64,000 nt of DNA from an uncultured Bacilli bacterium (GCA_934095845.1 CAKOKS010000005.1:6173-70172); one strand, 5' to 3'; numbered from the stretch's first letter, positions 1 through 8,737 are shown. Made by a program: numbers and translations. Notes: generated from the letters alone by a model not told the origin.

Positions 1-2
1 AA

Positions 3-2744
3 AAAGAATATACACAATTTGAAATCATTAATGCTATAAAAGAATATGATGAAAACATTGTAAGTATTTTAAAAAAATTATATGGAAATAGTTTTAATAA
101 TACTAGATCTTTAATGATAAAAGTTTCTCCAGAAGATGCAGAAATAGTTTTAAATATTTTAAATGGTGATGATAATATTGAGTCAAAAATTATTAAAACA
201 AGAGAAGAAAAGCAAAAAAATAAGACTAGAAACGGAATCCCAACGTATTTTAAAGGTAATTTACAAATGTATTATCAAAAAAATGGTTATAGTAAAACCG
301 AATTCATAAATGCTTTTAGAGAATTATCACAAGAAGAAAAACAAAAATTATTCTTAGGTTTTGATCGCAGCTTTAATAGTTTAGATGTCAGTGACTTTAG
401 CAAGGGTAAAGTAAGTTCAATTTATACAATTGCATTTTCGCCTTTAGTTGGTATTCAATATTATTTAACAAATAACAGAAAAAAGAGTATTGAAGAGGAA
501 AATATTAATCTTTATAAAATATTATGCAAAACTGAGTATTCTAAAACAATGGTTGATTTAGCAATCGATAATCTTAAAGAAGAAGATAAAAATGAGTTAC
601 ATCAATATTTTGATGAAGATGGAAATCTTATAAAAAACTATGATAATAATACTTTAATAAAAAATCTATTATTTATCACTATTCCAAGAATGCTAAAAAA
701 ATATAAAGCAACAGAAGAATTTCTAAATAAATTTAAAGATGGTATATACCAAGGATTTAAAAACTCTAAAAAAAATCATATTGATATAGCAATCTCAACG
801 TTAAATGATGAAGAAAGAGAAATTTATAGTAAAAGTTTTGATGAAAATGGTATGCTAAAACCTAATTCTGAATACAATACTGAAATTACAAATATTTTAA
901 AAAATAAAATTTCAACAAAAATAAAGGAAATACGTGAAATGGATTGTATGTTAGACAACTTGAATGAATATTTAACCAAATTTGCAATAGATAAGAAGCA
1001 AGTTAAAATAATTCTTGCTAATTTAAGTGATGAAGATAAAAAAGTATTAAGTATATATTATAATGAGAATTTTACTAGAAAAAGTAATGTTAACTTTGAC
1101 ATGAATATTTATAGTTTAATAAAAAGTATAATTCAACGATTTAGACAATTTAATCTTAAAGATTATTATGCTAATTTATCTAAAAAAGATATATTACAAG
1201 CTATTGAAAGCCTTTCTCCTAGTGATAAAGTGATATTCTATGAGTATTTTGATAAAGATTTAAATCTTAAGACAATATTTAATGCAAATAATAATCCAGA
1301 AATATACAAAATAATAACTGAAAAAATTATTAAAAAAGAACATTCAAAAAAAGGTTTAAATATATATGAAAGATGTAAAAAACATGGATTTGAAAAAAAC
1401 ATGGTAGATATAGTAATACAAACTTTAAATGAAGCTCAAAAAGAAAACTACTTTAATGCATATGATGAATATGGTAACAAGATAGGTGATACAAAAAACA
1501 TAAGTGTTTTTATATCTACAACGTTCTACAAAAAACTTAATGCAATTTCAAAATTTATGAATGATACGAATTCTTTAATTGAATATTTTGAACATCATGG
1601 AATATTAAAAGAAGAACTCTTGGAATTCATTAGTTTGTTAGACTACCAAACGAAAGAAAAAATTAGTTATTATTATGATGAAAACTTAATTAGAAAAGAT
1701 AGTTTTGTTTTTAATATTAATACTTATAATTTTTTAAATCAATTAACAAAAGAAATAGTTTCTTTTAAAAATAAGCAACACAGATATAATTTTTATAAAT
1801 CATGGGAAAGTAAAGGCTACAAACACGTCTATATTGATATTGCTATTAGTCTTTTATCAGAAGAATATAAAAAAGCTTTTAGAGAGGCTTTTGATGAATA
1901 TGGATATAGAATTAAGTCACTTAGAGAAAGCATAGGTGGATCAACTTCTTTATATAATTCCATGTATAATGATATAAAAAGAAATTTAAGCAATGTATCT
2001 AATTTTATAAATGAAACTGTTTCATTATATGATTATTTTGCAAAAAGAGGATATACAAATAGAGAAGTAGACTATATTATAGCTTCACTAGATAAAAATG
2101 ATAGACGCTATTTTGATTCTTATTATGACAATAACTTAGTTAGAAATCCTGATAAAGAAGTTTCAGCCGAATTATATAAATTGTTAAATAAAATTGAAAG
2201 TTCATTTAGAAAAGTAAATTTATATACAAAATATGAATTTTTAGGTTACTCTAGAGATGATGTAACGCAAGTTATTTCTAAGCTAAATCATTTAGAACAA
2301 CTAATGCTTTATAAATATTTTGATAAAGATCTAAATGTTATTAAAGATTATAGTGGAGCTCCTAGGGTTATGAATTTAATAAATGTAGTTATAGTTGAGT
2401 ATATGAAAAAGAATAAAAATGAAGCTATTATTTCAGAAGAAAAAGATGAGCAAAAAAACTTATCTTTATTCGAAGAATATATAAACTCAATAAAAAAGTT
2501 AAATGTATTTAGTAAAGAATTTATTTCAAGTTTAAGTATGTCAAATGAAGAGAAATACTATTTAACAATTGAATTTGTATTTAATGAACAATCTACTTTT
2601 AAAAGTGAAGAGCTTGCTAAATTTTTAAATTTAGAATATAAAGAATACATAAGTAAAGTATATCAAGCTATGATGAAAGCTAGAAACGAACTAAGTACTA
2701 AGTTCGATAATAGTTTAGAGAGCATAAAAAAAGTGTTAGACTAA
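3..2744 (+). CDS. Large tandem-repeat protein with sigma-70 region-4-like C-terminus (5' end outside window)
   Basis: The frame is open from position 3, so the ATG at 114 is internal and the true start lies upstream of the window. The protein consists of about ten degenerate units of roughly 80-90 residues. Each carries a pattern like 'GY..x..D.AI..L..EDK.....YFDE.GN.IK' followed by a helical stretch ending in basic residues. The last ~90 residues resemble sigma-70 region 4: an 'L.M.NEEKYYLTIEFVF' helix, then a helix-turn-helix-like 'SEELAKFLNLEYKEYISKVYQAMMKARNEL'-type segment. I infer a DNA-binding or RNA-polymerase-associated scaffold built from copies of this fold; no catalytic motif is visible. 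No signal peptide can be judged because the N-terminus is missing. The stop codon lies inside the terminator hairpin that follows. The function is unknown. Confidence 0.85.
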   Translation, partial: KEYTQFEIINAIKEYDENIVSILKKLYGNSFNNTRSLMIKVSPEDAEIVLNILNGDDNIESKIIKTREEKQKNKTRNGIPTYFKGNLQMYYQKNGYSKTEFINAFRELSQEEKQKLFLGFDRSFNSLDVSDFSKGKVSSIYTIAFSPLVGIQYYLTNNRKKSIEEENINLYKILCKTEYSKTMVDLAIDNLKEEDKNELHQYFDEDGNLIKNYDNNTLIKNLLFITIPRMLKKYKATEEFLNKFKDGIYQGFKNSKKNHIDIAISTLNDEEREIYSKSFDENGMLKPNSEYNTEITNILKNKISTKIKEIREMDCMLDNLNEYLTKFAIDKKQVKIILANLSDEDKKVLSIYYNENFTRKSNVNFDMNIYSLIKSIIQRFRQFNLKDYYANLSKKDILQAIESLSPSDKVIFYEYFDKDLNLKTIFNANNNPEIYKIITEKIIKKEHSKKGLNIYERCKKHGFEKNMVDIVIQTLNEAQKENYFNAYDEYGNKIGDTKNISVFISTTFYKKLNAISKFMNDTNSLIEYFEHHGILKEELLEFISLLDYQTKEKISYYYDENLIRKDSFVFNINTYNFLNQLTKEIVSFKNKQHRYNFYKSWESKGYKHVYIDIAISLLSEEYKKAFREAFDEYGYRIKSLRESIGGSTSLYNSMYNDIKRNLSNVSNFINETVSLYDYFAKRGYTNREVDYIIASLDKNDRRYFDSYYDNNLVRNPDKEVSAELYKLLNKIESSFRKVNLYTKYEFLGYSRDDVTQVISKLNHLEQLMLYKYFDKDLNVIKDYSGAPRVMNLINVVIVEYMKKNKNEAIISEEKDEQKNLSLFEEYINSIKKLNVFSKEFISSLSMSNEEKYYLTIEFVFNEQSTFKSEELAKFLNLEYKEYISKVYQAMMKARNELSTKFDNSLESIKKVLD

Positions 2745-2759
2745 ATCTAACGCTTTTTT
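2733..2759. terminator. Bidirectional terminator
   Basis: An 8-bp stem (GTGTTAGA / TCTAACGC with one G-T pair) with a 5-nt loop is followed by a T run on the + strand and preceded by an A run that gives a T run on the minus strand. It can end both the large repeat gene and the convergent 28-aa gene. The stop codon of the repeat gene (2742-2744) lies in the loop. Confidence 0.85.
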
Positions 2760-2761
2760 AA

Positions 2762-2848
2762 TTATTCTTCAGATGATGAAGATTCTCTTTTACATCTATT
2801 AGTTTTTTTATTACATTTAGATGTTCTATTAGTTTTTTGAGTTTTCAT
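2762..2848 (-). CDS. 28-aa basic two-cysteine peptide
   Basis: A short reading frame with a near-perfect ribosome binding site (AGGAGGT, 9 nt before the ATG). It encodes a Lys/Arg/Asn-rich peptide with a repeated 'KTNR' element and two cysteines spaced 'CNKKTNRC', then an acidic-serine tail 'ESSSSEE'. It ends against a bidirectional terminator shared with the convergent neighbour. I do not recognise a family. The strong RBS and its own terminator support expression; there is no signal peptide or membrane segment. It could be a small ribosome- or nucleic-acid-associated protein, but that is only suggested by its charge. Confidence 0.65.
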   Translation of the reverse strand: MKTQKTNRTSKCNKKTNRCKRESSSSEE

Positions 2849-2938
2849 AATTCTTACCTCCTACAATTATTATGTACAATTGATAAATAATTATAATATA
2901 AAAAGAATAAATTTTAATAATTAATAATAATATATATT

Positions 2939-3673
2939 ATGAAAATAATTATACCTCTATTATTAAGTGTTTTAGCGTCATTTGGAACTGTTTTGGGTTC
3001 AATGTTAGTGTTTATACCTGGAGTTGAGAAAAAAGAGAATATAAGCCTTATTCTTGCTTTTTCTGGTACTATTATGATTTTAATATCAGTTCTTGATCTT
3101 TTACCATCAAGCGTAATAACTATATTTAAAAGTTTTAATATTATTAAGGCAATATTAATAGTAGTAGGGTCTTTTATTTCTGGTTATTTTATTATTAATA
3201 TACTTGATAAGAAAATAGAAGGGGAGAGTAATATGCTTAAAGTAGGATTGCTTTCTCTTATAGCATTAATGATACATAATTTTCCAGAAGGAATAGTTAC
3301 ATTCCTATCAGGAGTTACAAATATAAGGGTAGGGGTTAAGTTAAGTGTAGCTATAATGATTCATAATATACCAGAAGGGGTTTGTATTGCTCTTCCAATA
3401 TATCTTGCTACATCGTCATTTAGTAGGGCATTTAAGTCTACCCTAATCTCTTGTTTAGCAGAACCTATTGGAGCTATACTTGCATACTTATTTTTATATA
3501 AATATATGAATGATATAATGATAGCTATTATATTAATTTTTACAGCAGGAATAATGATAACTCTAAGTATAAATTCAATATATAAAGAATCTTTAAAATT
3601 TAATCATTCAAAATATTTTGTTTTAGGAATACTTTTATCACTTGTATATATAGTTATATCTTTTTTAATTTAA
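2939..3673 (+). CDS. ZIP-family metal (zinc) transporter
   Basis: A 244-residue integral membrane protein with about eight hydrophobic segments. The ZIP signature histidine motifs are visible as HNFPEG (residues 113-118) and HNIPEG (142-147), the conserved metal-pathway motifs of helices IV and V. Family knowledge: ZIP proteins of the ZupT/GufA type move Zn2+ and related divalent cations into the cytoplasm. Length and motif spacing fit bacterial ZupT-like proteins. The start has no convincing Shine-Dalgarno sequence; the upstream region is very AT-rich. It stands alone, with an AT-rich gap downstream. The exact metal is not readable from sequence. Confidence 0.88.
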   Translation: MKIIIPLLLSVLASFGTVLGSMLVFIPGVEKKENISLILAFSGTIMILISVLDLLPSSVITIFKSFNIIKAILIVVGSFISGYFIINILDKKIEGESNMLKVGLLSLIALMIHNFPEGIVTFLSGVTNIRVGVKLSVAIMIHNIPEGVCIALPIYLATSSFSRAFKSTLISCLAEPIGAILAYLFLYKYMNDIMIAIILIFTAGIMITLSINSIYKESLKFNHSKYFVLGILLSLVYIVISFLI

Positions 3674-3677
3674 GTCC

Positions 3678-3706
3678 CCTACTTTTTAAATTAGAAAAAG
3701 AGTAGG
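3678..3706 (+). terminator. Stable hairpin just after the ZIP gene
   Basis: An inverted repeat of about ten pairs with one bulged G (CCTACT-TTTT ... AAAA-G-AGTAGG) starts 4 nt after the ZIP stop codon. There is no clear T run after it, so it may be a weak terminator or an mRNA 3'-end stabilising stem. Confidence 0.4.
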
Positions 3707-4130
3707 TAGTAGATAACTAATTATCTTAAATTAAGAATAATAAATAGAATTAATAAAAGAATATAAAAGGGAATATATAATTAGTAAATAAATTGCTTTA
3801 ATAAGTATATATTAAGAATAAATATTGATTTAATTTTTTTATAATAAATAAGTATATTGTTAGTTATTCATATATTTATTTCAAATATACAAGTTAACAT
3901 AATATATATTATATGAAGTTAAATATTTATTTAAAAAGCATTGATAACTAGTCATATTATGTATGTTTCTAGATAATTATTAATATTTAAAATTATAATA
4001 ATTAGTTATAAAGACACTTACTTTTATATTATATAAACTATCTATAGTAGTCTTTTTATATCATCAGCTATATATAAAAAATATCTTATATGTAATTATC
4101 TTACCTAACCTATTTTTTATATATAAAAGG
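3707..4130. other. AT-rich intergenic region without a visible gene
   Basis: About 420 bases, extremely AT-rich. I see no tRNA, no convincing reading frame with a ribosome binding site and no strong terminator. Short self-complementary AT tracts occur but are expected at this composition. A weak interrupted repeat (AAAGAC ... GTCTTT) spans about 4010-4055. Confidence 0.5.
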
Positions 4131-4134
4131 GGAG

Positions 4135-4164
4135 TCATAAAAAAAGAAAAGCCTAAACTTTTCT
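4135..4164 (-). terminator. Terminator of the XRE regulator gene
   Basis: On the minus strand a 7-bp stem (AGAAAAG / CTTTTCT) with a 6-nt loop is followed by a run of Ts. The stop codon of the regulator (4153-4155) lies in the loop. Confidence 0.8.
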
Positions 4165-4923
4165 TGATTGTATTTCAGCAATTTTTTCAAATACTTCAGC
4201 TGCATTTTCTTTATTGATATCATTATAGCCAAGTTCTCTTAAAGCTTGTACTCTAACTGTATTCAATTGTTGTGTACGTGTAAGTACTTCTTCTTTTTTT
4301 TCTTCAAGATCTTGAATGAATCTATTTCTTGATTCAATTACCCTTGCCTTGCTTGCTCCCCCACTGTTATATAATGAGAAAGCAGAGTGGATAATTCCTT
4401 CAAAGATAAATTGCTTATCTTCATTAAATCTAAATACATTAGGAGAAGTAAAACCAGTTGCTTTAGATAAATATGCAAGCAAGTATTTAATTTCCGTAAT
4501 ATTATCCATACTTTGTAACATATGATAAACATATTGAAGTGCATAGAAATTATCTTCATGATCATCTTCAGTTAATTTTTCTTTAATTAAGAATGTTATA
4601 TCACTTATTAAAGCTTGTTCTTCTTTTTTTAAGCCTTTTAAGTCTAGGAAATCATTTTCATGAATTTCCTTTACTCCATCATTTAATCTATCCTCTACTG
4701 CTAATAAATATTCAGTATTAACTTTTATATTAGCAATTGTATCAGCATCTCCATCTTCTATATCTAAAAGTTTTAATAATAAAATTTTCTTTTCTTTTGG
4801 CCATTTATTTAAATTTTCAAATTCTAGATAGTTATATACCATTTGTCTTGAAACGCCTAAGTATTTAGCTAATCTAACTTTTGATATACCTAATTCACTT
4901 AATAATTTATTTAACTCTTCCAT
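4153..4923 (-). CDS. XRE-type helix-turn-helix transcription regulator
   Basis: A 256-residue cytoplasmic protein. Residues about 1-55 form a Cro/C1-type HTH: 'LLSELGISKVRLAKYLGVSRQMVYNYL' is a textbook example, with SRQMVYNYLE as the recognition helix. The remaining ~200 residues are acidic and helical and match no family I recognise, perhaps a dimerisation or ligand domain. The gene is monocistronic: a near-consensus promoter lies directly upstream and a terminator overlaps its end. A dyad overlaps the promoter, so autoregulation is plausible but inferred. The partner or target genes are not evident. Confidence 0.85.
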   Translation of the reverse strand: MEELNKLLSELGISKVRLAKYLGVSRQMVYNYLEFENLNKWPKEKKILLLKLLDIEDGDADTIANIKVNTEYLLAVEDRLNDGVKEIHENDFLDLKGLKKEEQALISDITFLIKEKLTEDDHEDNFYALQYVYHMLQSMDNITEIKYLLAYLSKATGFTSPNVFRFNEDKQFIFEGIIHSAFSLYNSGGASKARVIESRNRFIQDLEEKKEEVLTRTQQLNTVRVQALRELGYNDINKENAAEVFEKIAEIQSRKV

Positions 4924-4955
4924 CTTGTCAAGTCCCTTCTCTATTTTACATACCC

Positions 4956-4985
4956 ATCATAACAAAAAATGTAATAAAGTGTCAA
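4956..4985 (-). promoter_or_regulatory. Promoter of the XRE regulator, with overlapping dyad
   Basis: The minus strand reads TTGACA, 18 bp, TATGAT (-35 at 4980-4985, -10 at 4956-4961). An inverted repeat ATGTAA ... TTACAT brackets the -35 box (about 4967-4997). This is a reasonable operator candidate for the regulator's own HTH. Confidence 0.7.
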
Positions 4986-5015
4986 TAGTTTACATATTAT
5001 TTATAACAAAATTGC

Positions 5016-5038
5016 ATAAAAAAAGAGCCTAAGCTCTT
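5016..5038 (-). terminator. Terminator of the rpmG-efp operon
   Basis: A 6-bp perfect stem AAGAGC / GCTCTT with a 4-nt loop, followed on the minus strand by seven Ts. The efp stop codon lies in the loop. Confidence 0.85.
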
Positions 5039-5589
5039 CCTGCATATTTTCCATCAGCAGTAGATATTAAAATCTTTTCTCCTTGATTTATAAATAATGG
5101 AACTTTTACAACATAACCAGTTTCAATTTTTGCATCTTTTTGAGCATTGTTAGTTGTATTTCCTTTTACTGCTTCACTTGTTTCAACTATTTCATATTCA
5201 ACTTTTTCTGGTAAATTTATTCCTAAAATTTCACCTTCATACATTGTTATTGAAATATCTAATCCTTCTTTTAAGAATTTAATTTGATCTTTTAATTTTT
5301 CAGCAGGAATTTCAAGTTGTTCATAAGTTTCTGTATTCATAAATACATAACTATCTCCCATAGAATATAAGTATTGCATTGGAAGTCTATCAACTCTTGC
5401 TCTTTCAATTTTAATATTTGTATTATAAGTTTCTTCAACTAATGAACCAGTTCTAAGGTTTCTTAATTTCATTTTCATAAAAGCAGAACCTTTACCAGGT
5501 TTAACATGTTGGAACTCTTCGATTAAACATAATTTACCATCAATAATGATAGTCATTCCGTTTTTAATATCATTAATATTTATGTTCAT
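5029..5589 (-). CDS. efp: Translation elongation factor P
   Basis: A 186-residue protein with the EF-P three-domain architecture: an N-terminal KOW-like domain, then two OB domains. Residues 28-36 'HVKPGKGSAF' contain the loop whose central lysine (K33) sits at the peptidyl-transferase end and is post-translationally modified in many bacteria. Family role: relieves ribosome stalling at polyproline stretches. The C-terminal OB signature region near 'VKVPLFINQGEKILISTADGKYAGRA' is typical. The start has RBS GGAGGC, 7 nt before the ATG. It is the last gene of an operon with rpmG and a 56-aa gene. Confidence 0.95.
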   Translation of the reverse strand: MNININDIKNGMTIIIDGKLCLIEEFQHVKPGKGSAFMKMKLRNLRTGSLVEETYNTNIKIERARVDRLPMQYLYSMGDSYVFMNTETYEQLEIPAEKLKDQIKFLKEGLDISITMYEGEILGINLPEKVEYEIVETSEAVKGNTTNNAQKDAKIETGYVVKVPLFINQGEKILISTADGKYAGRA

Positions 5590-5601
5590 GATATTGCCTC
5601 C

Positions 5602-5772
5602 TTACATCATTTTTCTTTTTAAAATTATCTTATTTGTTTTGTTTGCAGATTTGCATTTAGATTTACGCGAACAAACAACCTTTTGAGGTTTAGAACAATA
5701 TTCGGCTTGAAGCTTAATCAGTTTAGCGTAGTCTATTACATCTTGCAATGTTCCATGATTAATATATCCCAT
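5602..5772 (-). CDS. 56-aa basic cysteine-containing small protein
   Basis: A reading frame between rpmG and efp on the same strand. It has an acidic-to-neutral N-terminal helix ('GTLQDVIDYAKLIKLQAEYC') and a strongly basic C-terminal half with three cysteines and many Lys/Ser. The only upstream Shine-Dalgarno candidate (GGAG) is 15 nt from the ATG, which is long; an in-frame stop lies just upstream, so no longer form is possible. It ends 12 nt before the efp ATG. I recognise no family. The codon pattern is consistent with coding and the operon position suggests a translation-related small protein. Confidence 0.6.
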   Translation of the reverse strand: MGYINHGTLQDVIDYAKLIKLQAEYCSKPQKVVCSRKSKCKSANKTNKIILKRKMM

Positions 5773-5791
5773 AATAGTGATGCATTACTCC

Positions 5792-5971
5792 TTATTTACC
5801 GATTTTTGCTTCTTTGAATACTTGTACTGATTTACATTTTGGGCAATATTTATGTAATTCTAATTTTTCAGTTGTATTTTTAGTATTCTTTTCAGTGTGT
5901 CTTATCATATATCCACATTTAGAACATTTTAAACCAATAGGTGTTCTAGCGTCTGTTTTTCCTTTTGCCAT
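5792..5971 (-). CDS. rpmG: 50S ribosomal protein L33
   Basis: A 59-residue protein with the zinc-ribbon L33 pattern: CSKC near residues 16-19 and CPKC near 43-46, with the conserved 'RHTEKNTKN' and 'KLELHKYCPKC' segments. L33 sits near the ribosomal E site. This is the four-cysteine (C+) type. RBS AGGAGG lies 8 nt before the ATG. First gene of a three-gene operon (rpmG, 56-aa gene, efp). Its promoter begins inside the end of the PBP gene upstream. Confidence 0.95.
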   Translation of the reverse strand: MAKGKTDARTPIGLKCSKCGYMIRHTEKNTKNTTEKLELHKYCPKCKSVQVFKEAKIGK

Positions 5972-6005
5972 AAAGTTTTAGCCTCCTCACTTGTAAACTA
6001 TATGT

Positions 6006-6034
6006 ATTTTAGCATATATATTACTAATTTTCAA
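6006..6034 (-). promoter_or_regulatory. Promoter of the rpmG operon
   Basis: The minus strand reads TTGAAA, 17 bp, TAAAAT with a TG extension before the -10. The -35 hexamer is formed by the last codons of the class B PBP gene, so the two genes overlap functionally. Confidence 0.7.
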
Positions 6035-7946
6035 ACAAAATATTAGTAATATTACGTGATAGTTTACTATTTATTGGATATTTGTATGTACTTACCTCAG
6101 TTCTGTATGAAATATTAGGAGAAATTATAGTAATAGCGTATCTAGGATTATCACTAGGTACATAAGCAATAAATGATTTTGTGTAAGTAGAAATGCCATT
6201 ATAATAGGTTTCACTTGTACCAGTTTTACCTGCTCCATTTAAGGATTTATTTATATAGGAAGTAGCTGTTCCATTAGTAACAACTTTTCTTAATCCTTCT
6301 TTTATTCTTAAATATTTATCTTCATCTATCTCATATTTATTTAAAATTTCATCTGGATTAATGGTAGTCTTCTTAGAATTTTCGTCAACTATTGAATCAG
6401 CTATCTTTAATTTGTATCTATTTTTACCGTTAGCGATAGTTGCAATATAATTATTTAACATAAGTGTAGTATAAGTATCATATTGACCAATACTTAAATT
6501 TAATAGTAAATCACCTGATATAGTGTTTCCATTTATTCCGAGTTCCTCCCCTTCTATATCAATTTTAGTATAATCACCTAAACCAAGCGTTTTAAAATAA
6601 TCACGATATTTATTAAAATCTTCTTTAGTTGGATTAAATTTCATATTTCGAGTATATATATTACCTGTCATTTTAATTGCACCTATAAATTGATAGTAAT
6701 TCGAAGAATAAGCAAGAGCGTCTATATCGTTTATATAACCTAAATCTTTCCATGAACATTTTTCTTTTTGAGAATATAATTTTACACATGAATCTTTAAT
6801 CTTTTTATCATCAATAACTCCATATTTATAAAGGGTACTCATTGATGCTGCTTTTACAACTGAACCAACTGTATAAGAATTTTTTAGAATACCTATAGTA
6901 TTAGGTGCAAACGTATCGTTTAAATATTCATAACTAGACATCACTTCAATATGTCCATTTGTTGGGTCACTTACGACTATATTAGAACCCTTATAATACT
7001 TAGCTGAAGGAAATTTTTTAGCTTTTAATATTTCTTCTTTTAATATATTATCTATTTTAACTTGCTTTTCAATATCAATAGTTAATATTAAATCTGAACC
7101 TTTCTTTCCTTCATCTATTAAAGTTAATGTGTTATCCGAATTTATTTTATATTTTCTGGCTTCCCCTTTTAAATACTCTTCATAAGTACTTTCTAAAAAG
7201 GAAACTCCAACAGTTGCATCTAATTTATATCCTTTACTTAAATAGTATTCTTTCTTTTCTTTTTCTATTTTTCCAATAGAACCAAATATTTGATTCAAAG
7301 ATGTATCATATTTATATACTCTTATATAATCAATATCTATTCTTATTCCTTTTAAATTTAATTCATTTAACTTAGTAAGCTCTTCATCAGTAATATTTTT
7401 CTTTATTACTTTATCTTGATAACTATAACCTTTATTCATTAAATTATATATTACTGCTTCTTTTTTATTTTCGTCAGTTATAAGACTTTCATCAATTAAG
7501 CCATATTTATAATTAAGAAAATCATTTTCAGATATTTTTCTTTCTTTATATTTTTTTAACTTTAATTCATTTACTTTTTCATCTATATTAGTTTTGTATT
7601 TTTTATATAAATATTCTTTTAAGGAAAGCTCAGTTATATCATAGTTATCTAAAGTTATTGTTTTAGCTATTGAAGACGCGATTTCAAGTTCATCTTTACT
7701 CGTAATATTTGGTATCTTAGTATAAATTAAGACATTTATCCCTTTATTATCAACTAAGACATTACCAAATTTATCTAAAATACGTCCTCTTAATGTTGAG
7801 TTAGATTCTACTATTTTATCATTTGCTATTTTAGATAATTCCAAATATTTTTCATGATTAATAATAGCTATATCATAAATACGTATAACTATTATCAGAT
7901 TTATTATAAATAAAAGAATTTTTATTGTCGTTATTTTCTTTTTCAT
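6024..7946 (-). CDS. Class B penicillin-binding protein (PBP2/FtsI-type transpeptidase)
   Basis: A 640-residue protein with a short cytoplasmic tail, one membrane anchor (residues ~7-27), a pedestal/dimerisation domain beginning with 'RGRILDKFGNVLVDN' and a C-terminal transpeptidase. The three penicillin-binding motifs are present: SVVK (362-365), SSN (414-416) and KTGT (about 570-575). It cross-links peptidoglycan on the outer face of the membrane. Without PASTA domains and without neighbouring cell-shape genes, assignment to septal (FtsI) or elongation (PBP2) roles is not possible. No clear RBS precedes the ATG. It is transcribed divergently from the 84-aa gene at 7995. Confidence 0.92.
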   Translation of the reverse strand: MKKKITTIKILLFIINLIIVIRIYDIAIINHEKYLELSKIANDKIVESNSTLRGRILDKFGNVLVDNKGINVLIYTKIPNITSKDELEIASSIAKTITLDNYDITELSLKEYLYKKYKTNIDEKVNELKLKKYKERKISENDFLNYKYGLIDESLITDENKKEAVIYNLMNKGYSYQDKVIKKNITDEELTKLNELNLKGIRIDIDYIRVYKYDTSLNQIFGSIGKIEKEKKEYYLSKGYKLDATVGVSFLESTYEEYLKGEARKYKINSDNTLTLIDEGKKGSDLILTIDIEKQVKIDNILKEEILKAKKFPSAKYYKGSNIVVSDPTNGHIEVMSSYEYLNDTFAPNTIGILKNSYTVGSVVKAASMSTLYKYGVIDDKKIKDSCVKLYSQKEKCSWKDLGYINDIDALAYSSNYYQFIGAIKMTGNIYTRNMKFNPTKEDFNKYRDYFKTLGLGDYTKIDIEGEELGINGNTISGDLLLNLSIGQYDTYTTLMLNNYIATIANGKNRYKLKIADSIVDENSKKTTINPDEILNKYEIDEDKYLRIKEGLRKVVTNGTATSYINKSLNGAGKTGTSETYYNGISTYTKSFIAYVPSDNPRYAITIISPNISYRTEVSTYKYPINSKLSRNITNILFEN

Positions 7947-7994
7947 ATTAATATATTAACCAATGAAGCATAAAATATAACGGAGGAATAAAAA

Positions 7995-8249
7995 ATGTCA
8001 AATATAATAGAAAATTTTATTGTAAATTTAAAGAAAGAAGATATTATTAAATTTGCAAACAAAAATCACTTAAATGTAAGTGATCATGAAATAAATTTTG
8101 TTTACTCATTTATTAAAAGTAATTACAAACAAGTTTTAAAAAGTCCAAATTCTTTTGATCTAGCTCCATATAAAAATGAATTTAGTAATGAAAATTATAT
8201 TTTTCTAAATAATCTAATTAATAAATATAGGAGATTTTTAACAATATAA
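7995..8249 (+). CDS. 84-aa DUF2624-like small protein
   Basis: A small soluble helical protein with RBS GGAGG 7 nt before the ATG. The order of features (a short amphipathic start, 'DIIKFANKNHLNVSDHEINFVYSFIK', then a C-terminal 'FLNNLINKYRRFL') resembles the DUF2624/YqfT family of Bacilli; this is recognition by pattern only. The function of that family is not known to me. The gene stands alone between a divergent PBP gene and a bidirectional terminator. Confidence 0.75.
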   Translation: MSNIIENFIVNLKKEDIIKFANKNHLNVSDHEINFVYSFIKSNYKQVLKSPNSFDLAPYKNEFSNENYIFLNNLINKYRRFLTI

Positions 8250-8250
8250 A

Positions 8251-8275
8251 AATGTTCAATTAAGAACATTTTTTA
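8251..8275. terminator. Bidirectional terminator
   Basis: A 7-bp perfect stem AATGTTC / GAACATT with a 6-nt loop and T runs on both strands, between the convergent genes at 7995 and 8273. Confidence 0.88.
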
Positions 8276-8737
8276 TTTTATGATTATTTCTCCATCATTA
8301 TTGAAATCATTTCCATTCATATTATCTTCTGAATATTCTTCAATAACTATCTCATGATAATCATTAAAACTAGCTTTAAAGTTAGCACGATGATATTTAG
8401 GTTTCTTAAATAATTCGCCAACTATTGTAAAATAAGATGCATTATTAGTTAGAAGTGTATAGTCATCTAATTCTACTAAATTAATATTGGCATTACTATA
8501 ACCAATTTTTTCAAATTCACGTTTTGCATAATCTAATTTATCTTCACCATTATATTCCATTACTAATTTTAATACACTTTTAGTATCATTGTCTATTTTT
8601 ACAGCTGCGATCTTTTTAGAAGCAAAATCAGCTATAAATATAATTAGTATCATTGCGCATATAATCGTTATAACTAAAACAATTGGGTTTTGATACATTT
8701 TTCTACTTTCATATAAATCTTTCTTCACACTTACCAC
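8273..8737 (-). CDS. Single-pass membrane protein of unknown function
   Basis: A 154-residue protein: basic N-terminus, one membrane segment (about residues 19-40, 'IVLVITIICAMILIIFIA'), then an extracellular acidic domain with a helical start and Asp/Asn-rich tail. The arrangement resembles bitopic pseudopilin-like or secreted regulatory proteins, but there is no prepilin motif. I do not recognise a family. It follows the 181-aa gene and uvrC on the same strand, with a 42-bp gap. Confidence 0.7.
   Translation of the reverse strand: MVSVKKDLYESRKMYQNPIVLVITIICAMILIIFIADFASKKIAAVKIDNDTKSVLKLVMEYNGEDKLDYAKREFEKIGYSNANINLVELDDYTLLTNNASYFTIVGELFKKPKYHRANFKASFNDYHEIVIEEYSEDNMNGNDFNNDGEIIIK

Noticed and set aside
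3707..4130. A replication origin or small RNA in the AT-rich gap
   Set aside because: No DnaA-box cluster, strong promoter-terminator pair or conserved RNA motif could be seen.
4316..4565. Overlapping frames opposite or inside the XRE regulator
   Set aside because: They have no RBS, lie wholly within a well-supported gene, and give low-complexity or unlikely proteins.
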